DNA from: Dehalococcoidia bacterium
GTDB lineage: Bacteria > Chloroflexota > Dehalococcoidia > Lucifugimonadales > UBA3495
Direction of reading: 5' to 3'
DNA length: 38,368 nucleotides
Assembly (NCBI GenBank): GCA_022821365.1
Contig: JAJEDS010000171.1
Location: 1 to 38,368, forward strand
The first letter of the stretch is position 1, and every line of letters starts with the position of its first letter. Shown here one piece after another: positions 1-9,830 of this stretch. The notes below the pieces were generated by a model. It was not told the DNA's origin. It made no database searches and saw only the letters and a list, made by a program, of their open reading frames with translations. The position numbers were made by a program, and so were the translations under genes.

Positions 1-83
1 GCGATGGAAAGGTGGTGTTCCAGCACGGTGTTGAGTACCTGAATTCTTGCCTGTTCTCGCTGTTTCAATGTCACTTCCTTCAT
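1..83 (-). pseudogene. 5' end of a transposase-like CDS cut by the window edge (ISNCY-like N-terminal HTH)
   Basis: Manual minus-strand translation from ATG at 83: MKEVTLKQREQARIQVLNTVLEHHLSI, similar to N-termini of ISNCY-type transposases. Typed as pseudogene only because it is truncated by the window; it may be intact beyond it. Confidence 0.5.
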
Positions 84-365
84 AAGGGTGACATTTTCGC
101 TGACCAGTTAGCTGGTGACTTAATCGTAGAACATCAACAAAGGGGGTCCCTGTTAATGACCCACCGGCAAGAGTTGGCAACCCGGGATGATCCCACGATT
201 GCGATTCCGTTTAGGTGGTCCGAGCGCGATAATGGTAGGGGCAGACCTGTGTGTCTGCCCTGGTCCCATGGCAAAACCACCTGTATTGGAACGCTGCGCG
301 ATCCCACCGTTTCCCTACCATCCGCCTTCGCCGGGTGGTATGCTTGACCTGTACAGGAGAGCGCC

Positions 366-647
366 ATGGCCTCGAAAAACTTGCAAACTAATTACATCGT
401 GCAGGATGAAGGTGTGTGCGGGGGAAAACCCAGGATTGCCGGCGCCCGCTTCAAGGTTCAGCAAGTGGTTATAGAATACGTACACGCGTCCCGGACGGTA
501 GAACAGGTTCTTCAGTCGCATCCCCACCTCAGCCTGGCGCAAACTTATGCAGCATTGTCCTATTACTATGACCACCAGGATGAAATTGAGAGCGACATTA
601 AAGAAGGGTGGGAATACGCTAAACAGATGGAAGCCGGTCTTGCCTAA
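366..647 (+). CDS. DUF433 family antitoxin-like protein
   Basis: 93 aa with the GVCGGKPRIAGARFKVQQVV...LSLAQTYAALSYYYDH pattern typical of DUF433; stop overlaps the next start. Confidence 0.88.
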   Translation: MASKNLQTNYIVQDEGVCGGKPRIAGARFKVQQVVIEYVHASRTVEQVLQSHPHLSLAQTYAALSYYYDHQDEIESDIKEGWEYAKQMEAGLA

Positions 648-937
648 TGCCTTTGGCGCTCCTTTGCGACGAGCACATCGATTACGGCATTATTGAAGGA
701 CTGGTGCAGCAGGGGATAGATGCTGTGAGCGTTCAGCAAGCGGGCTTGGATGCTACGGATGACGCGCTGATTCTAGCCGAAGCTCGACAGCTGGGTCGCG
801 TGATATACACCGGAGATGATGACTACCTGCGACTCAGTAGGTCCGGTTTCCCTCACGTAGGCATACTCCACCACCATCCCCTCAAGTACTCCATCGGTAA
901 TGCTATTCGCACTGTCGCCTGGCCTGCCAGGTCTTAA
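647..937 (+). CDS. DUF5615 family PIN-like toxin, apparently frameshifted near its C-terminus
   Basis: LLCDEHIDYGIIEGLVQQGIDAVSVQQAGL...DALILAEA...GRVIYTGDDDYLRL is PIN-like DUF5615. The family-like C-terminus TPDEMRNRVEFL is encoded in another frame, ending at TAA 973-975. Confidence 0.82.
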   Translation: MPLALLCDEHIDYGIIEGLVQQGIDAVSVQQAGLDATDDALILAEARQLGRVIYTGDDDYLRLSRSGFPHVGILHHHPLKYSIGNAIRTVAWPARS

Positions 938-997
938 CCCCCGACGAAATGCGCAACCGCGTAGAATTCCTCTAACCGCCAATGGAGTGAATACCCC

Positions 998-2863
998 ATG
1001 TACGTCATCGGCACCGCCGGCCACGTGGACCACGGCAAGTCCACCCTGGTCAAAGCCCTTACCGACATCGACCCCGACCGCCTGCCCGAGGAAAAGGAGC
1101 GGGAGATGACCGTGGACCTGGGCTTTGCCTGGATGACCCTTCCCAGCGGCAGGGAAGTCAGCATAGTGGACGTACCCGGCCACGAGCGGCTCATCAAGAA
1201 CATGCTGGCCGGCGTGGGCGCCATCGATCTGGCCCTGCTTATCGTGGCCGCCGACGAAAGCGTGATGCAGCAGACTCGGGAGCACCTGGCCATCCTCGAC
1301 ATTCTCCAGATCAGGCGGGGCCTGGTAATAATCACCAAGACGGACCTGGTGGACGAGGAACTGGTGGAACTGGTCAAGGCCGAAGTGGAAGACGTCGTGG
1401 CCGGCACCTCCTTCGAAGGCTGCCAGATGCTCGGCGTGTCGGCCTTCACGGGCGCCGGCCTGGATGAACTCAAGGCAACTATCGACGACGTCCTTGACCA
1501 GACCGGCGCCCGCCGTGACCTGGGGCGTCCCCGCCTCCCGGTGGACCGCTGTTTCTCCATATCCGGGTTCGGCACCGTGGTTACCGGCACGCTGATTGAC
1601 GGGATGTTCGCCGTGGGCCAGGAGGTGGAATTAACGCCGTCGGGTATGCGGGGCCGCATCCGCGGGCTGCAGAGCCACAAGGAGCGGGTGGACCGCAGCG
1701 ACCCGGGAGTCCGGCTGGCCGTCAACCTGTCCGGCATCGCCAGGTCCGACATTGAGCGGGGCGAGGTGGTTACCCTGCCCGGGTGGCTGACCGCCACCCG
1801 CCGCCTCGATGCCCACATCCGGATGGTTCGGGGCGCGCCTCACCCGCTGCGCCATAACGCCGGCGTTACCTTCCACCTGTTCACCAGCGAGACCACCGCC
1901 CGGGTTCGGCTCCTGGACGCTGACCGCCTTGCCCCGGGCGACGAGGGCTGGATCCAGGTCCTGCTGGACGACCCCATTCCCATGGTGAAGGGCGACTACT
2001 TCGTCCTGCGCTCTGCCGAGGACACCCTGGGCGGCGGCCAGGTGGTGGACCCCAATCCCCGGCGACGCCACCGCCGCTTCAGCCCCGACACCATCGAGCA
2101 GCTTATGATGCTGGACCAGGGCACGGGAGAGGACATCATCTACAGTGTCGCCGACCAGGGCGGCCCCTGCGACCTGCGTACCCTGTCCCAGCGCTCCAAT
2201 CTCTCCACGGAAGAGGCCCTGGAACGGGCCCTGCAACTGGCCGAAACCGGCGACCTGGTAATCCTGGGCAACCTGGGTTCCGACAACGACGCGGTCGTCT
2301 ATTCGGCCCAGGGCTGGGACATCTTCAGGAACCGGGTGGCAGTGGAGTTACAGACCTACCACCACAGCTACCCCCTGCGCCGCGGCGCGCCCACCCAGGA
2401 AATTCGCAGCCGCACCGGCCTGTCCCAGGGCGTATACCTGCGGGCCCTGGCCCGCCTGGTGGACGAGGAGCGCGTGGTGGAAGAGGGCCAGCAGGTCCGC
2501 CTGCCCGACCACCAGGCAGCGCTGACGCCCGAACTGGAAAAGCGGGCCGCCGACTACCTGCAGTCCCTGGAGCGGGAACCCTACTCGCCGCCCACGGAAC
2601 GGCACCCGGAGCCGGAACTGCTGGGCTACCTGATCGACGAGGGCCAGGTGGTTCGCGTCAACGAGTCGGTAATCTTCACCGCCTCAGCCTATCGGGAACT
2701 TACCGACCGTATAGTCGCCCACCTGCACGAAAACGGCTCAATAACGGTTGCTGACGTCCGCACCATGTTCGGCACCAGCCGCAAATACAGCCTCCCCCTC
2801 CTCGAACACATGGACCAGCAGAGGATTACGCGGCGGGTGGGGGATGAGCGGGTGTTGCGGTAG
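998..2863 (+). CDS. selB: Selenocysteine-specific translation elongation factor SelB
   Basis: 621 aa; MYVIGTAGHVDHGKSTLVKALTDIDPDRLPEEKEREMTVDLGFAW, DVPGHE, TKTDLVD G-motifs and a C-terminal winged-helix-like region. Confidence 0.93.
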   Translation: MYVIGTAGHVDHGKSTLVKALTDIDPDRLPEEKEREMTVDLGFAWMTLPSGREVSIVDVPGHERLIKNMLAGVGAIDLALLIVAADESVMQQTREHLAILDILQIRRGLVIITKTDLVDEELVELVKAEVEDVVAGTSFEGCQMLGVSAFTGAGLDELKATIDDVLDQTGARRDLGRPRLPVDRCFSISGFGTVVTGTLIDGMFAVGQEVELTPSGMRGRIRGLQSHKERVDRSDPGVRLAVNLSGIARSDIERGEVVTLPGWLTATRRLDAHIRMVRGAPHPLRHNAGVTFHLFTSETTARVRLLDADRLAPGDEGWIQVLLDDPIPMVKGDYFVLRSAEDTLGGGQVVDPNPRRRHRRFSPDTIEQLMMLDQGTGEDIIYSVADQGGPCDLRTLSQRSNLSTEEALERALQLAETGDLVILGNLGSDNDAVVYSAQGWDIFRNRVAVELQTYHHSYPLRRGAPTQEIRSRTGLSQGVYLRALARLVDEERVVEEGQQVRLPDHQAALTPELEKRAADYLQSLEREPYSPPTERHPEPELLGYLIDEGQVVRVNESVIFTASAYRELTDRIVAHLHENGSITVADVRTMFGTSRKYSLPLLEHMDQQRITRRVGDERVLR

Positions 2864-2878
2864 AGGGGCATTTACAGT

Positions 2879-3496
2879 TCAAGAAATGGCTTGCCTGAGA
2901 GCGCAATAGAATACCTGGAAACTGCGAGAACAATTACGTTCTGGCGCCATCTGGGCTGCCATGTCCCTTGCGGCCTCTACCTTCCGAAGGCCACTCTTAA
3001 AGTAATTTCGCCTCTGTAGCAACCTTTCAAAAGTCTCCCAAGCTCCTCCCGCAACGGCGTCCGGGTCACGATAACGCGCTTGTCCCAAGGTCTTGCGATT
3101 GATTCGCGGATAAGCCTTACAGATCGCTTCCGGGTCACCAATGTACCAAGCTTCCAATTCTTCAATGACGACTCGGTTTGCTACTTGCCACCTTCCGCTC
3201 GGTTCTCTGGTTCGCGTGATTAGACCAGCTGCAAAAGCCACTTGTTCGAGATTGTTCTTCAAGCCAAGGCAATTGTCATCGTCCCTATCAACTAATACAA
3301 AAATACTCCAATTGGTTGGCAACCATTGCGCGTATCCCCGTAATCTGGAGGGTAATTTGGAGAGAAGGTCTTGCTTTCCCTGATATGAGTGGGTTTCATA
3401 GCTACAATGTTCCGGCAGGACAGAAATCAGGAAAACCTCGAGAAAAGCCTCCATAGACGGTTCTTCAACCAAGAATATGAGGTGACGTTGATCCAT
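2879..3496 (-). CDS. DUF4276 family protein (TOPRIM-like)
   Basis: 205 aa; N-terminal LVEEPSMEAFL, LVDRDDDNC acidic motif and EELEAWYIGD motif characteristic of DUF4276; directly downstream of the ATPase gene. Confidence 0.8.
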   Translation of the reverse strand: MDQRHLIFLVEEPSMEAFLEVFLISVLPEHCSYETHSYQGKQDLLSKLPSRLRGYAQWLPTNWSIFVLVDRDDDNCLGLKNNLEQVAFAAGLITRTREPSGRWQVANRVVIEELEAWYIGDPEAICKAYPRINRKTLGQARYRDPDAVAGGAWETFERLLQRRNYFKSGLRKVEAARDMAAQMAPERNCSRSFQVFYCALRQAIS

Positions 3497-3501
3497 GGTT
3501 C

Positions 3502-4734
3502 CTAGATCAGTGGACCAACGGAAGTCCCTTGGTTAATCAGGGGATCGCCGATGCGAAAGTGGCCTTCCATCCATAGATGTCCAAGCTGGGCTCCGTTTCT
3601 GATGAAATCTGCAATACCCTTGATATCTGAAACGGTTTGCGCCTGGGAAAAGCCTCTCGAGTCACGCCATAACACCCTCACTTCTTCGGGGCGCAGAGCA
3701 TTCAGGAAAAAGGGTGAGTGAGTCGTTACCAGCAATTGGGTTTGCTCACTAGCTTTCCTACACTCCTCCCCCAGTTCGTGAAGCAGGCGGGGATGGAGGA
3801 AATTTTCCGGCTCTTCTATGCCTATGAAAGGAGGCGGATCCGGATCGTAAAGCAGCATCAGGTAGGCGAGCATTTTCAGGGTTCCGTCGGATGCGAAACG
3901 GGCCATCACCGGGTCGTCAAAGGGGGCGTCTTTAATCTGCAGCAGCAGTCTCCCGTCAGGCATAGGATGTGACATTACCCTTTCGAATCTCGGAACCCGG
4001 CGTTGGAGGGTATTTGAAATAATTTCGAGACGATCCGGGTGTTGTTCCCACAAGTATTGGACCACATTGGCCAGGTTATCTCCGGACCTGCTCAGGCGTT
4101 CATTGGGGCCGGCTTCGGGTTGACCCCGCGCGCTGTCTGCTGACAGATAAGACACATACCATCCGGCGATGAAGTTACTTAATGCCGCAACCCGAGGGTG
4201 CTGGGCGAATTGACCCAGGGCGCTCACAGCCAGAAGGTCGGGGGATTGTAACGGTTCTTCAAGTCTCTGGTCGTCCTCGTCTGGTAACTCACCACTGGTT
4301 GCACGTCCTTGCCCCTCGTGGTATTCCAGGAAGCGGAAGGGCTTGCCATGGCTTCTCCTCCTCCATTGAAGCCATTCCGACTGCACTACCGGGCGTCCCT
4401 GTATCTCTTCAACCTCCAAATGGTAGGTGATGAGGGGTTGCTTCGGCCTTTCCCTGTACTTTACTTCGATAGTAACAGGGCCTCCCGATCCACGTGTCTT
4501 GATCTCCCTTGCTCTGCCGCGCCTGTCCCATGCGAACCTCAGGCCAAACTGGAAACACTCTGAAAGGAACGCAAACACATCGAAAATAGTAGATTTGCCG
4601 CTCCCATTAGGGCCGAGCAGTACAGTCAGAGGCGTCAGGTCCTTTAGTTCAACGTCACGTAAGGCCCTGAAGTTCTGCACCTTCAAGGAGGTTATTCTGG
4701 GTGGCGTCCTTCCTTGGCTCACTGGGGAATCCAT
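3502..4734 (-). CDS. AAA/ABC-type ATPase (RecF/OLD-like, AAA_21)
   Basis: [36 protein letters not shown] (Walker A), [13 protein letters not shown] (Walker B), [11 protein letters not shown]. Start set to internal ATG 4732-4734 (MDSPVSQG). Confidence 0.88.
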   Translation of the reverse strand: MDSPVSQGRTPPRITSLKVQNFRALRDVELKDLTPLTVLLGPNGSGKSTIFDVFAFLSECFQFGLRFAWDRRGRAREIKTRGSGGPVTIEVKYRERPKQPLITYHLEVEEIQGRPVVQSEWLQWRRRSHGKPFRFLEYHEGQGRATSGELPDEDDQRLEEPLQSPDLLAVSALGQFAQHPRVAALSNFIAGWYVSYLSADSARGQPEAGPNERLSRSGDNLANVVQYLWEQHPDRLEIISNTLQRRVPRFERVMSHPMPDGRLLLQIKDAPFDDPVMARFASDGTLKMLAYLMLLYDPDPPPFIGIEEPENFLHPRLLHELGEECRKASEQTQLLVTTHSPFFLNALRPEEVRVLWRDSRGFSQAQTVSDIKGIADFIRNGAQLGHLWMEGHFRIGDPLINQGTSVGPLI

Positions 4735-5008
4735 GGGCAATACAGTTTCTCCGAAATGCAGGTCTGTAAATCTTATGTAACTTTGTAAGCTTAACACCAA
4801 CAAGCAAGCATACGCACGGTAACTGGAACTGGAGTAACAGTTCACGTTTGTCGAAAGACTCCCGTTCTGAATCCGTCATACCGGCTTTCGCAGGGTTCCA
4901 AGCCTGTTGGTACCAGTGTGTTTCGGAGCAAGTCTGGAGTGTCAGCTAAGGTTCGAGATCCCCCATTTCTGAACAATTACGTTGTCGTGTTGTTATGGGA
5001 CGCCCCCC

Positions 5009-5887
5009 CTACCCCCGCTCGTACCAGTCCGGGTGCACCGCCTGCAGGCCCAACTGGGGCCAGGCCGCCGGGGCCCCGCACTTCTCCAGCCGCTCTTCCA
5101 GGGGCAGCGATTCGTCCCAGTGGTAGGCGATGATGCGGCGCCCATTCCAGTCGGCGGCCTCTTCGGAGGCAATCCACACCGCCGGGGCCTGCATCACCTC
5201 GGGCTGGATGAGGGTGCGGGAACTGGTACCGTCGGGGGGAAGCACCATGTTGGTGGCGGTGGCGCCGCCAGGGGTCAGCACGTTGGCGGTTACCCCCGTG
5301 CCCTCCAGGTCCTGGGCCATTATTGCCACCAGGGCCTCGTGCCCCGCCTTGGAGGGGCCGTAGGGAGCGCCGCCCCTCCGCCACATGGTGTCCATGCTGG
5401 TGGTTACGCTGATAATGCGCCCGAACCCCTGCTCGATCATGTGGGGCGCCACGGCGTGGGACATGATGAAGGGGCCGCTCAGGTTCACACCGATAACCCG
5501 CAGCCACCCCGCCGGTTCGATGGTCCAGAAATCGGTGCGGCGGCCCGTCTCCTCGGGGCCGGTGAAGCCGCCGGAGCGCAGGTTGATGCCGGCATTGTTG
5601 ACCAGGATATGCAGACCGCCCATTTCATTGATGGTGCGTTCCACCGCTTGGGCCACCGACTCCGGGCTGGTAACGTCGGCGACGATGGGAAGGACGGCGT
5701 CGTCTCCGCCCACTTCCTGCATCACGCTGGCCGTCTCGTCCAGCCAGTCCTCGTTAATGTCCAGCATGGCCACCCGGGCCCCCGCCCGCACCAGGCCCTC
5801 GGTTATGGAGCGGCCCATGCCTATGGGACTGGCGGCCCCGGTAACAATGGCTATTCTTCCTTCCAGTACTCGGGAAGCTGAGGTCAT
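5009..5887 (-). CDS. SDR family NAD(P)-dependent oxidoreductase
   Basis: IVTGAASPIGMG, LVNNAGIN, YGPSKAGHEAL (YxxxK). Confidence 0.93.
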   Translation of the reverse strand: MTSASRVLEGRIAIVTGAASPIGMGRSITEGLVRAGARVAMLDINEDWLDETASVMQEVGGDDAVLPIVADVTSPESVAQAVERTINEMGGLHILVNNAGINLRSGGFTGPEETGRRTDFWTIEPAGWLRVIGVNLSGPFIMSHAVAPHMIEQGFGRIISVTTSMDTMWRRGGAPYGPSKAGHEALVAIMAQDLEGTGVTANVLTPGGATATNMVLPPDGTSSRTLIQPEVMQAPAVWIASEEAADWNGRRIIAYHWDESLPLEERLEKCGAPAAWPQLGLQAVHPDWYERG

Positions 5888-5984
5888 AGCGCCACCTCTC
5901 TCTTTGGTCTAATGATGTCCCGCCAGGCTTACCGAAACATCGGCTGGCCAGGCCCCGCCCTTCCCCGCAGGTAACTGCCCCAAA

Positions 5985-6170
5985 CTACACCCGCATGTTG
6001 GGCGGCAGCAGGTTGGGTATGGCGTCGGTGATGGGGTAGGTTTCCGGGCATTTGTGGCAGACCAGCGAACCCTCGATGACTTCCTCGTCCTCGTCCTCCG
6101 TGTCCACCGTCAGTTCCAGTTCCCCCTTGCAGACGGGGCAGGCCAGTATTTCCATCAGGTCTTTCTTCAA
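5985..6170 (-). CDS. Trm112 family protein
   Basis: LKKDLMEILACPVCKGELEL...LVCHKCPETYPITDAIPNLLP. TTG start at 6168-6170 preferred because GGGAGGAA lies just upstream; the called GTG start sits in that Shine-Dalgarno. Confidence 0.85.
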   Translation of the reverse strand: MKKDLMEILACPVCKGELELTVDTEDEDEEVIEGSLVCHKCPETYPITDAIPNLLPPNMRV

Positions 6171-6218
6171 GGTTCCTCCCACTCCACGAAGTTGGTCCGC
6201 GATGCGGGTATGATTGCG

Positions 6219-6698
6219 CTACCGGACCAGGCTGTCTTCAAACATTGCCGCCAGCACGTCGGCCAGTCCAAATATTATAACGCCGATAACCAGCAGGGCC
6301 GTGGGGCCGGTCAGTATCTCCCTGATCCGGGTTCCTCGACCGGCCGGCTGGGCATCGTCAGTTACATCCCTGGGCCGGCGAAAGCGCACCACCGCCATCA
6401 TGTACAGCGCCAGCGCCACTTTGACCACCAGCACCGCCACGTAGGGCATGGTAACTGTGTCCAGCGTCAACCGGCTGGCTGTCAATATAGCGCCGGTAAC
6501 CACCAGCACCACAATGGCCGTGTTGACCAAGCCGCGAAATTCCTGGCCGATGGCGCGGTTCACTCCAGGGGCAGGACTGGCCCGCCGGAAGGCCGGACGC
6601 AGCACCATCAGGTAGAAGATGCCGCCGCCCACCCAGGCCACGGCGCCCAGTGCATGGGCCCAGCGGATGACGAGCAGTATCCAGTCGAGGACGTCCAT
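6219..6698 (-). CDS. CopD-like integral membrane protein
   Basis: 159 aa, about four hydrophobic segments, WAHALGAVAWVGGGIFYLMVLRPAF motif. Confidence 0.7.
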   Translation of the reverse strand: MDVLDWILLVIRWAHALGAVAWVGGGIFYLMVLRPAFRRASPAPGVNRAIGQEFRGLVNTAIVVLVVTGAILTASRLTLDTVTMPYVAVLVVKVALALYMMAVVRFRRPRDVTDDAQPAGRGTRIREILTGPTALLVIGVIIFGLADVLAAMFEDSLVR

Positions 6699-6898
6699 GT
6701 GTGAAGTTCGATTATCCCGCAGTTTCGATGTTGGTGCTGACAGGGCCGGAACATTCTATTGGCGGGGCCGAACCGGGGTCAAATTTGCCCGTGAGAGAAT
6801 CGCGTTGTGAGGATTCTCTTTACCACAGAGTGGGTTTGCCCTGGAAGGCCGATAATTGTAAGCTGAACTCAATCACCATTGAGCGAGGAGGCAACACT

Positions 6899-7648
6899 AT
6901 GCGACTGGAAGGAAAGGTAGCGTTAATCAGCGGCGGCGCCAGGGGACAGGGAGCCGTGGAGGCCCGCATGTTTGCCACCGAGGGGGCAAGGGTGGTAATC
7001 GCCGACGTCCTGGAGGACGAGGGCCGGCAGGTTGAGGCGGAAATCAACGAGCAGGGCGGCGAGTGCCTTTTCCTGCGGCTGGACGTGACCAGCGAGGCCA
7101 ACTGGCAAGACGTGGTGGCCGCCACGGTGGAGCGGTTCGGCAAGCTGGACATCCTGGTCAACAACGCCGGTATCTACCGCACCGAAACGGTGGAGGAGAC
7201 CTCCGAGGAGTTGTGGGACCAGGTGATGGACATCAACGGCAAGGGGGTGTTCCTGGGCACCAAGGCCGCCATACTGGAAATGCGCAAGGCCGGCGGCGGC
7301 TCCATCATCAACATCTCATCGGTGGCCGGCCTGGTGGGCAGCGAACTGTCGGCGGCCTACGGTTCATCCAAGGGCGCGGTGCGCATCTTCACCAAGGCCA
7401 CTGCCATCCAGTACGCCGGGGAGAAGATCCGGGCCAACTCCATCCACCCCGGCATCATCGAGACACCCATGACTGCGCACTTGCTGGCCGACGAGGAACA
7501 CCGCCAGTACCGCCTGAACCGCACCCCCCTGCGCCGCATCGGCCGTCCGGAGGACGTGGCCTACGGGGCCCTCTACCTGGCCTCCGACGAGTCATCCTTC
7601 GTAACCGGCAGCGAACTGGTAATAGACGGCGGCCGCACCGCCATGTAG
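6899..7648 (+). CDS. SDR family oxidoreductase
   Basis: MRLEGKVALISGGARGQGAVEARMFA, LVNNAGIY, YGSSKGAVRIF, C-terminal SELVIDGGRTAM. Start ATG 6899 preceded by gcgaggagg. Confidence 0.94.
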   Translation: MRLEGKVALISGGARGQGAVEARMFATEGARVVIADVLEDEGRQVEAEINEQGGECLFLRLDVTSEANWQDVVAATVERFGKLDILVNNAGIYRTETVEETSEELWDQVMDINGKGVFLGTKAAILEMRKAGGGSIINISSVAGLVGSELSAAYGSSKGAVRIFTKATAIQYAGEKIRANSIHPGIIETPMTAHLLADEEHRQYRLNRTPLRRIGRPEDVAYGALYLASDESSFVTGSELVIDGGRTAM

Positions 7649-7650
7649 CG

Positions 7651-7735
7651 AATTTTCACAAAGAGACGCAGAGAATCAGAGGAATGCAGAGAGACTCCGT
7701 GAAACTCTGCGCCTCTGCGCCTCTTTGTGAAACTA
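7651..7735. repeat. Imperfect inverted repeat of the CACAGAG/CTCTGCG family
   Basis: ttcacaaagagacgcagag...ctctgcgcctctttgtgaa between convergent genes. Confidence 0.75.
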
Positions 7736-9490
7736 TCGCCCCATCGCGTAGTTATCCCGCCGCAGGTCCGCCCCCACCTCCAGGGTTTCCCGCTGCCGGT
7801 TGATGGTGATGGCGTTCAGGGCGCCCATGCGCGGCGTCCAGTCGTCCCACACGTCCACCTTGTGGCCCCGGCGTTCCAACTCCTTGATAGTCTCCGGGTC
7901 AATACGGCCCTCGGCCGACATGGCCGCCGGGGTGTACCCGTGGGGGAAGCCGGAATCGGGGAAGCTCCAGCTGGCCACCCGGGGCTGCTCGATGGCCTGC
8001 TGCACGTCCATGCCGAACTCCGCCACGTTCAGGAACAACTGCGTCATCGACTGGCACTGGACGTCGCCGCCTGGGGTGCCGAAGGGCATCCACAGCTTGC
8101 CGTCGCGGAAGGCCATGGCGGGATTGGGCGTCAGGCGGGGCCGCTTGCCGGGCATCAGGCAGGCCGGATGGTCCCGGTCTAGCCACGTCTGGTAGCCCCG
8201 GGTGGACATGGCGAAGCCCAGGCCCGGTACTGCCGCCGCGCTGCCGATCCCGTCGCTGGGCGTGGCCGAAAAGCCGTTGCCCCACCGGTCCACCACGCAG
8301 ACGTAGCTGGTGTCCGGCTCCGCCGCGCCGGCCACCGGCTCCGGGTGTGCCGGCTTTACGCCGTTTCCGCCGTACCCCTGGTAGGCCCAGGGGTCTCCCG
8401 CCTTCGGCATGTCCGGGCAGGCACGGGACGGGTCGATTTCCTGGCGGCGCTGGGCGGCATAGTCCGGGTCCAGCAGGCCCTTCATGGGCACGTTGACGAA
8501 GTCCGGGTCGCCATAGTAGGAATGGCGGTCGGCGAAGGCCAGCTTCAGCGACTCGATCAACGTGTGCAGGTAGTCCGGACTGTTGTGCCCCATCTCCTTC
8601 AGGTCAAAGCCCGACAGGATTCCCAGGGCCTGGATGGTGGTGGGACCCTGGCACCAGGGGCCGCACGTAAACACTTCGATACCCTTGTAGTCGATGGAAG
8701 CCGGTGGTTCCAGCTTGGCCTCAAAGGACTCCATGTCCTCCAGAGACATCAGCCCTCCCTGGGCGCGGTTGAACTCCACCATCTTGTGGGCCAGGTCGCC
8801 CCGGTAGAACAGGTCGCGGGCCGCCTGGATGGCCATAACCCGCCCCTTGCCGGACGCTGCCCGTTCCGCTGAAATCAGTCGCTTGAAGGTATTGGCCAGT
8901 TCCTTCTGGACGGCCACTCCGCCGGTCTCCAGGGCCTTGCCGCCGGGGAAGAAAACGTCCAGCGTGCTGCCCCAGATGCGGGGGTCGCGGCTGCCGTTGG
9001 CGAACTTCTCCTCCTCCCTGGCCAGGGCGCGGTGCAGGGACTGGGGGATGGGGAAGCCCCTCTCCGCCAGTTCCAGGGCGGGAGTAACCACCTGCCGGAA
9101 GGTCATGGTTCCGTAGAACTGGATGGCCGTCAGCCAGGCGTCGGCCGCCGACGGGGTTACCGTGCGCAGCACTCCGCCGGGCAGTTGGCCGCCGTGGTTA
9201 GCCTCGAAGTAGTCCACGCTGGCGGCCTTGGGCCAGCGACCCAGGCCGGCGATGGTTACCGTCTCGCCCCGGCCTGCGTCATGCACCATGATGGGGGCCA
9301 CGCCGCCAAAGCTGGTGTACTGGGGCAGGGTAACGTTAAGCGCAATGCCCGCCGCCACGCCGGCGTCGGTGGCGTTGCCCCCCTCCTCCAGAATGCGGTA
9401 GGCCGCGGCCGTAGCCAGGTAGTGGCCCGCTGCCGCCATGTGGGTCCGCCCCGAAATCAGGGGCCGGTAAGTCCTCAGTCCCAGCGCCAT
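7733..9490 (-). CDS. Gamma-glutamyltransferase family protein
   Basis: 585 aa; GNATDAGVAAGIALNVTLPQYTSFGG, DTSYVCVVDRWGNGFSATPSDG near the catalytic Thr, FGTPGGDVQCQSMTQ. Confidence 0.92.
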   Translation of the reverse strand: MALGLRTYRPLISGRTHMAAAGHYLATAAAYRILEEGGNATDAGVAAGIALNVTLPQYTSFGGVAPIMVHDAGRGETVTIAGLGRWPKAASVDYFEANHGGQLPGGVLRTVTPSAADAWLTAIQFYGTMTFRQVVTPALELAERGFPIPQSLHRALAREEEKFANGSRDPRIWGSTLDVFFPGGKALETGGVAVQKELANTFKRLISAERAASGKGRVMAIQAARDLFYRGDLAHKMVEFNRAQGGLMSLEDMESFEAKLEPPASIDYKGIEVFTCGPWCQGPTTIQALGILSGFDLKEMGHNSPDYLHTLIESLKLAFADRHSYYGDPDFVNVPMKGLLDPDYAAQRRQEIDPSRACPDMPKAGDPWAYQGYGGNGVKPAHPEPVAGAAEPDTSYVCVVDRWGNGFSATPSDGIGSAAAVPGLGFAMSTRGYQTWLDRDHPACLMPGKRPRLTPNPAMAFRDGKLWMPFGTPGGDVQCQSMTQLFLNVAEFGMDVQQAIEQPRVASWSFPDSGFPHGYTPAAMSAEGRIDPETIKELERRGHKVDVWDDWTPRMGALNAITINRQRETLEVGADLRRDNYAMGR

Positions 9491-9830
9491 GTCAGCACCT
9501 CCAGAGCTTCTTTACAGGACAATCTCATACCAGGCTCGGGAATACCCCGGTCTTCTCCCCGCCGGCTGGAACCTCGCAGCGTAAGACCCCGCGTTGCCCC
9601 GCCGTCGGAAACCTCCGTGCGGAAATTCCCTTCCTTCCCCCCTTGCCAACCTGCATAACCCATCTTCACCATAAAACCATGACCCAATCACAACCCTTCC
9701 CCAACCGTAGGGCCGCACGGCCATGCGCTCATTCCCCATCTTTCGTAGGGGCGGCCCTTGTGGCCGCCCTGGACAAGGCCCAGGCTTCTGTAGGGGCAGA
9801 CCTATGTGTCTGCCCTGCCCCGGGGCGAAC

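Noticed and set aside
4930-4965. T-loop-like ggttcgagatccccc considered as a tRNA 3' end
   Set aside because: No acceptor, D or anticodon stems could be assembled upstream; no tRNA supported anywhere in the window.
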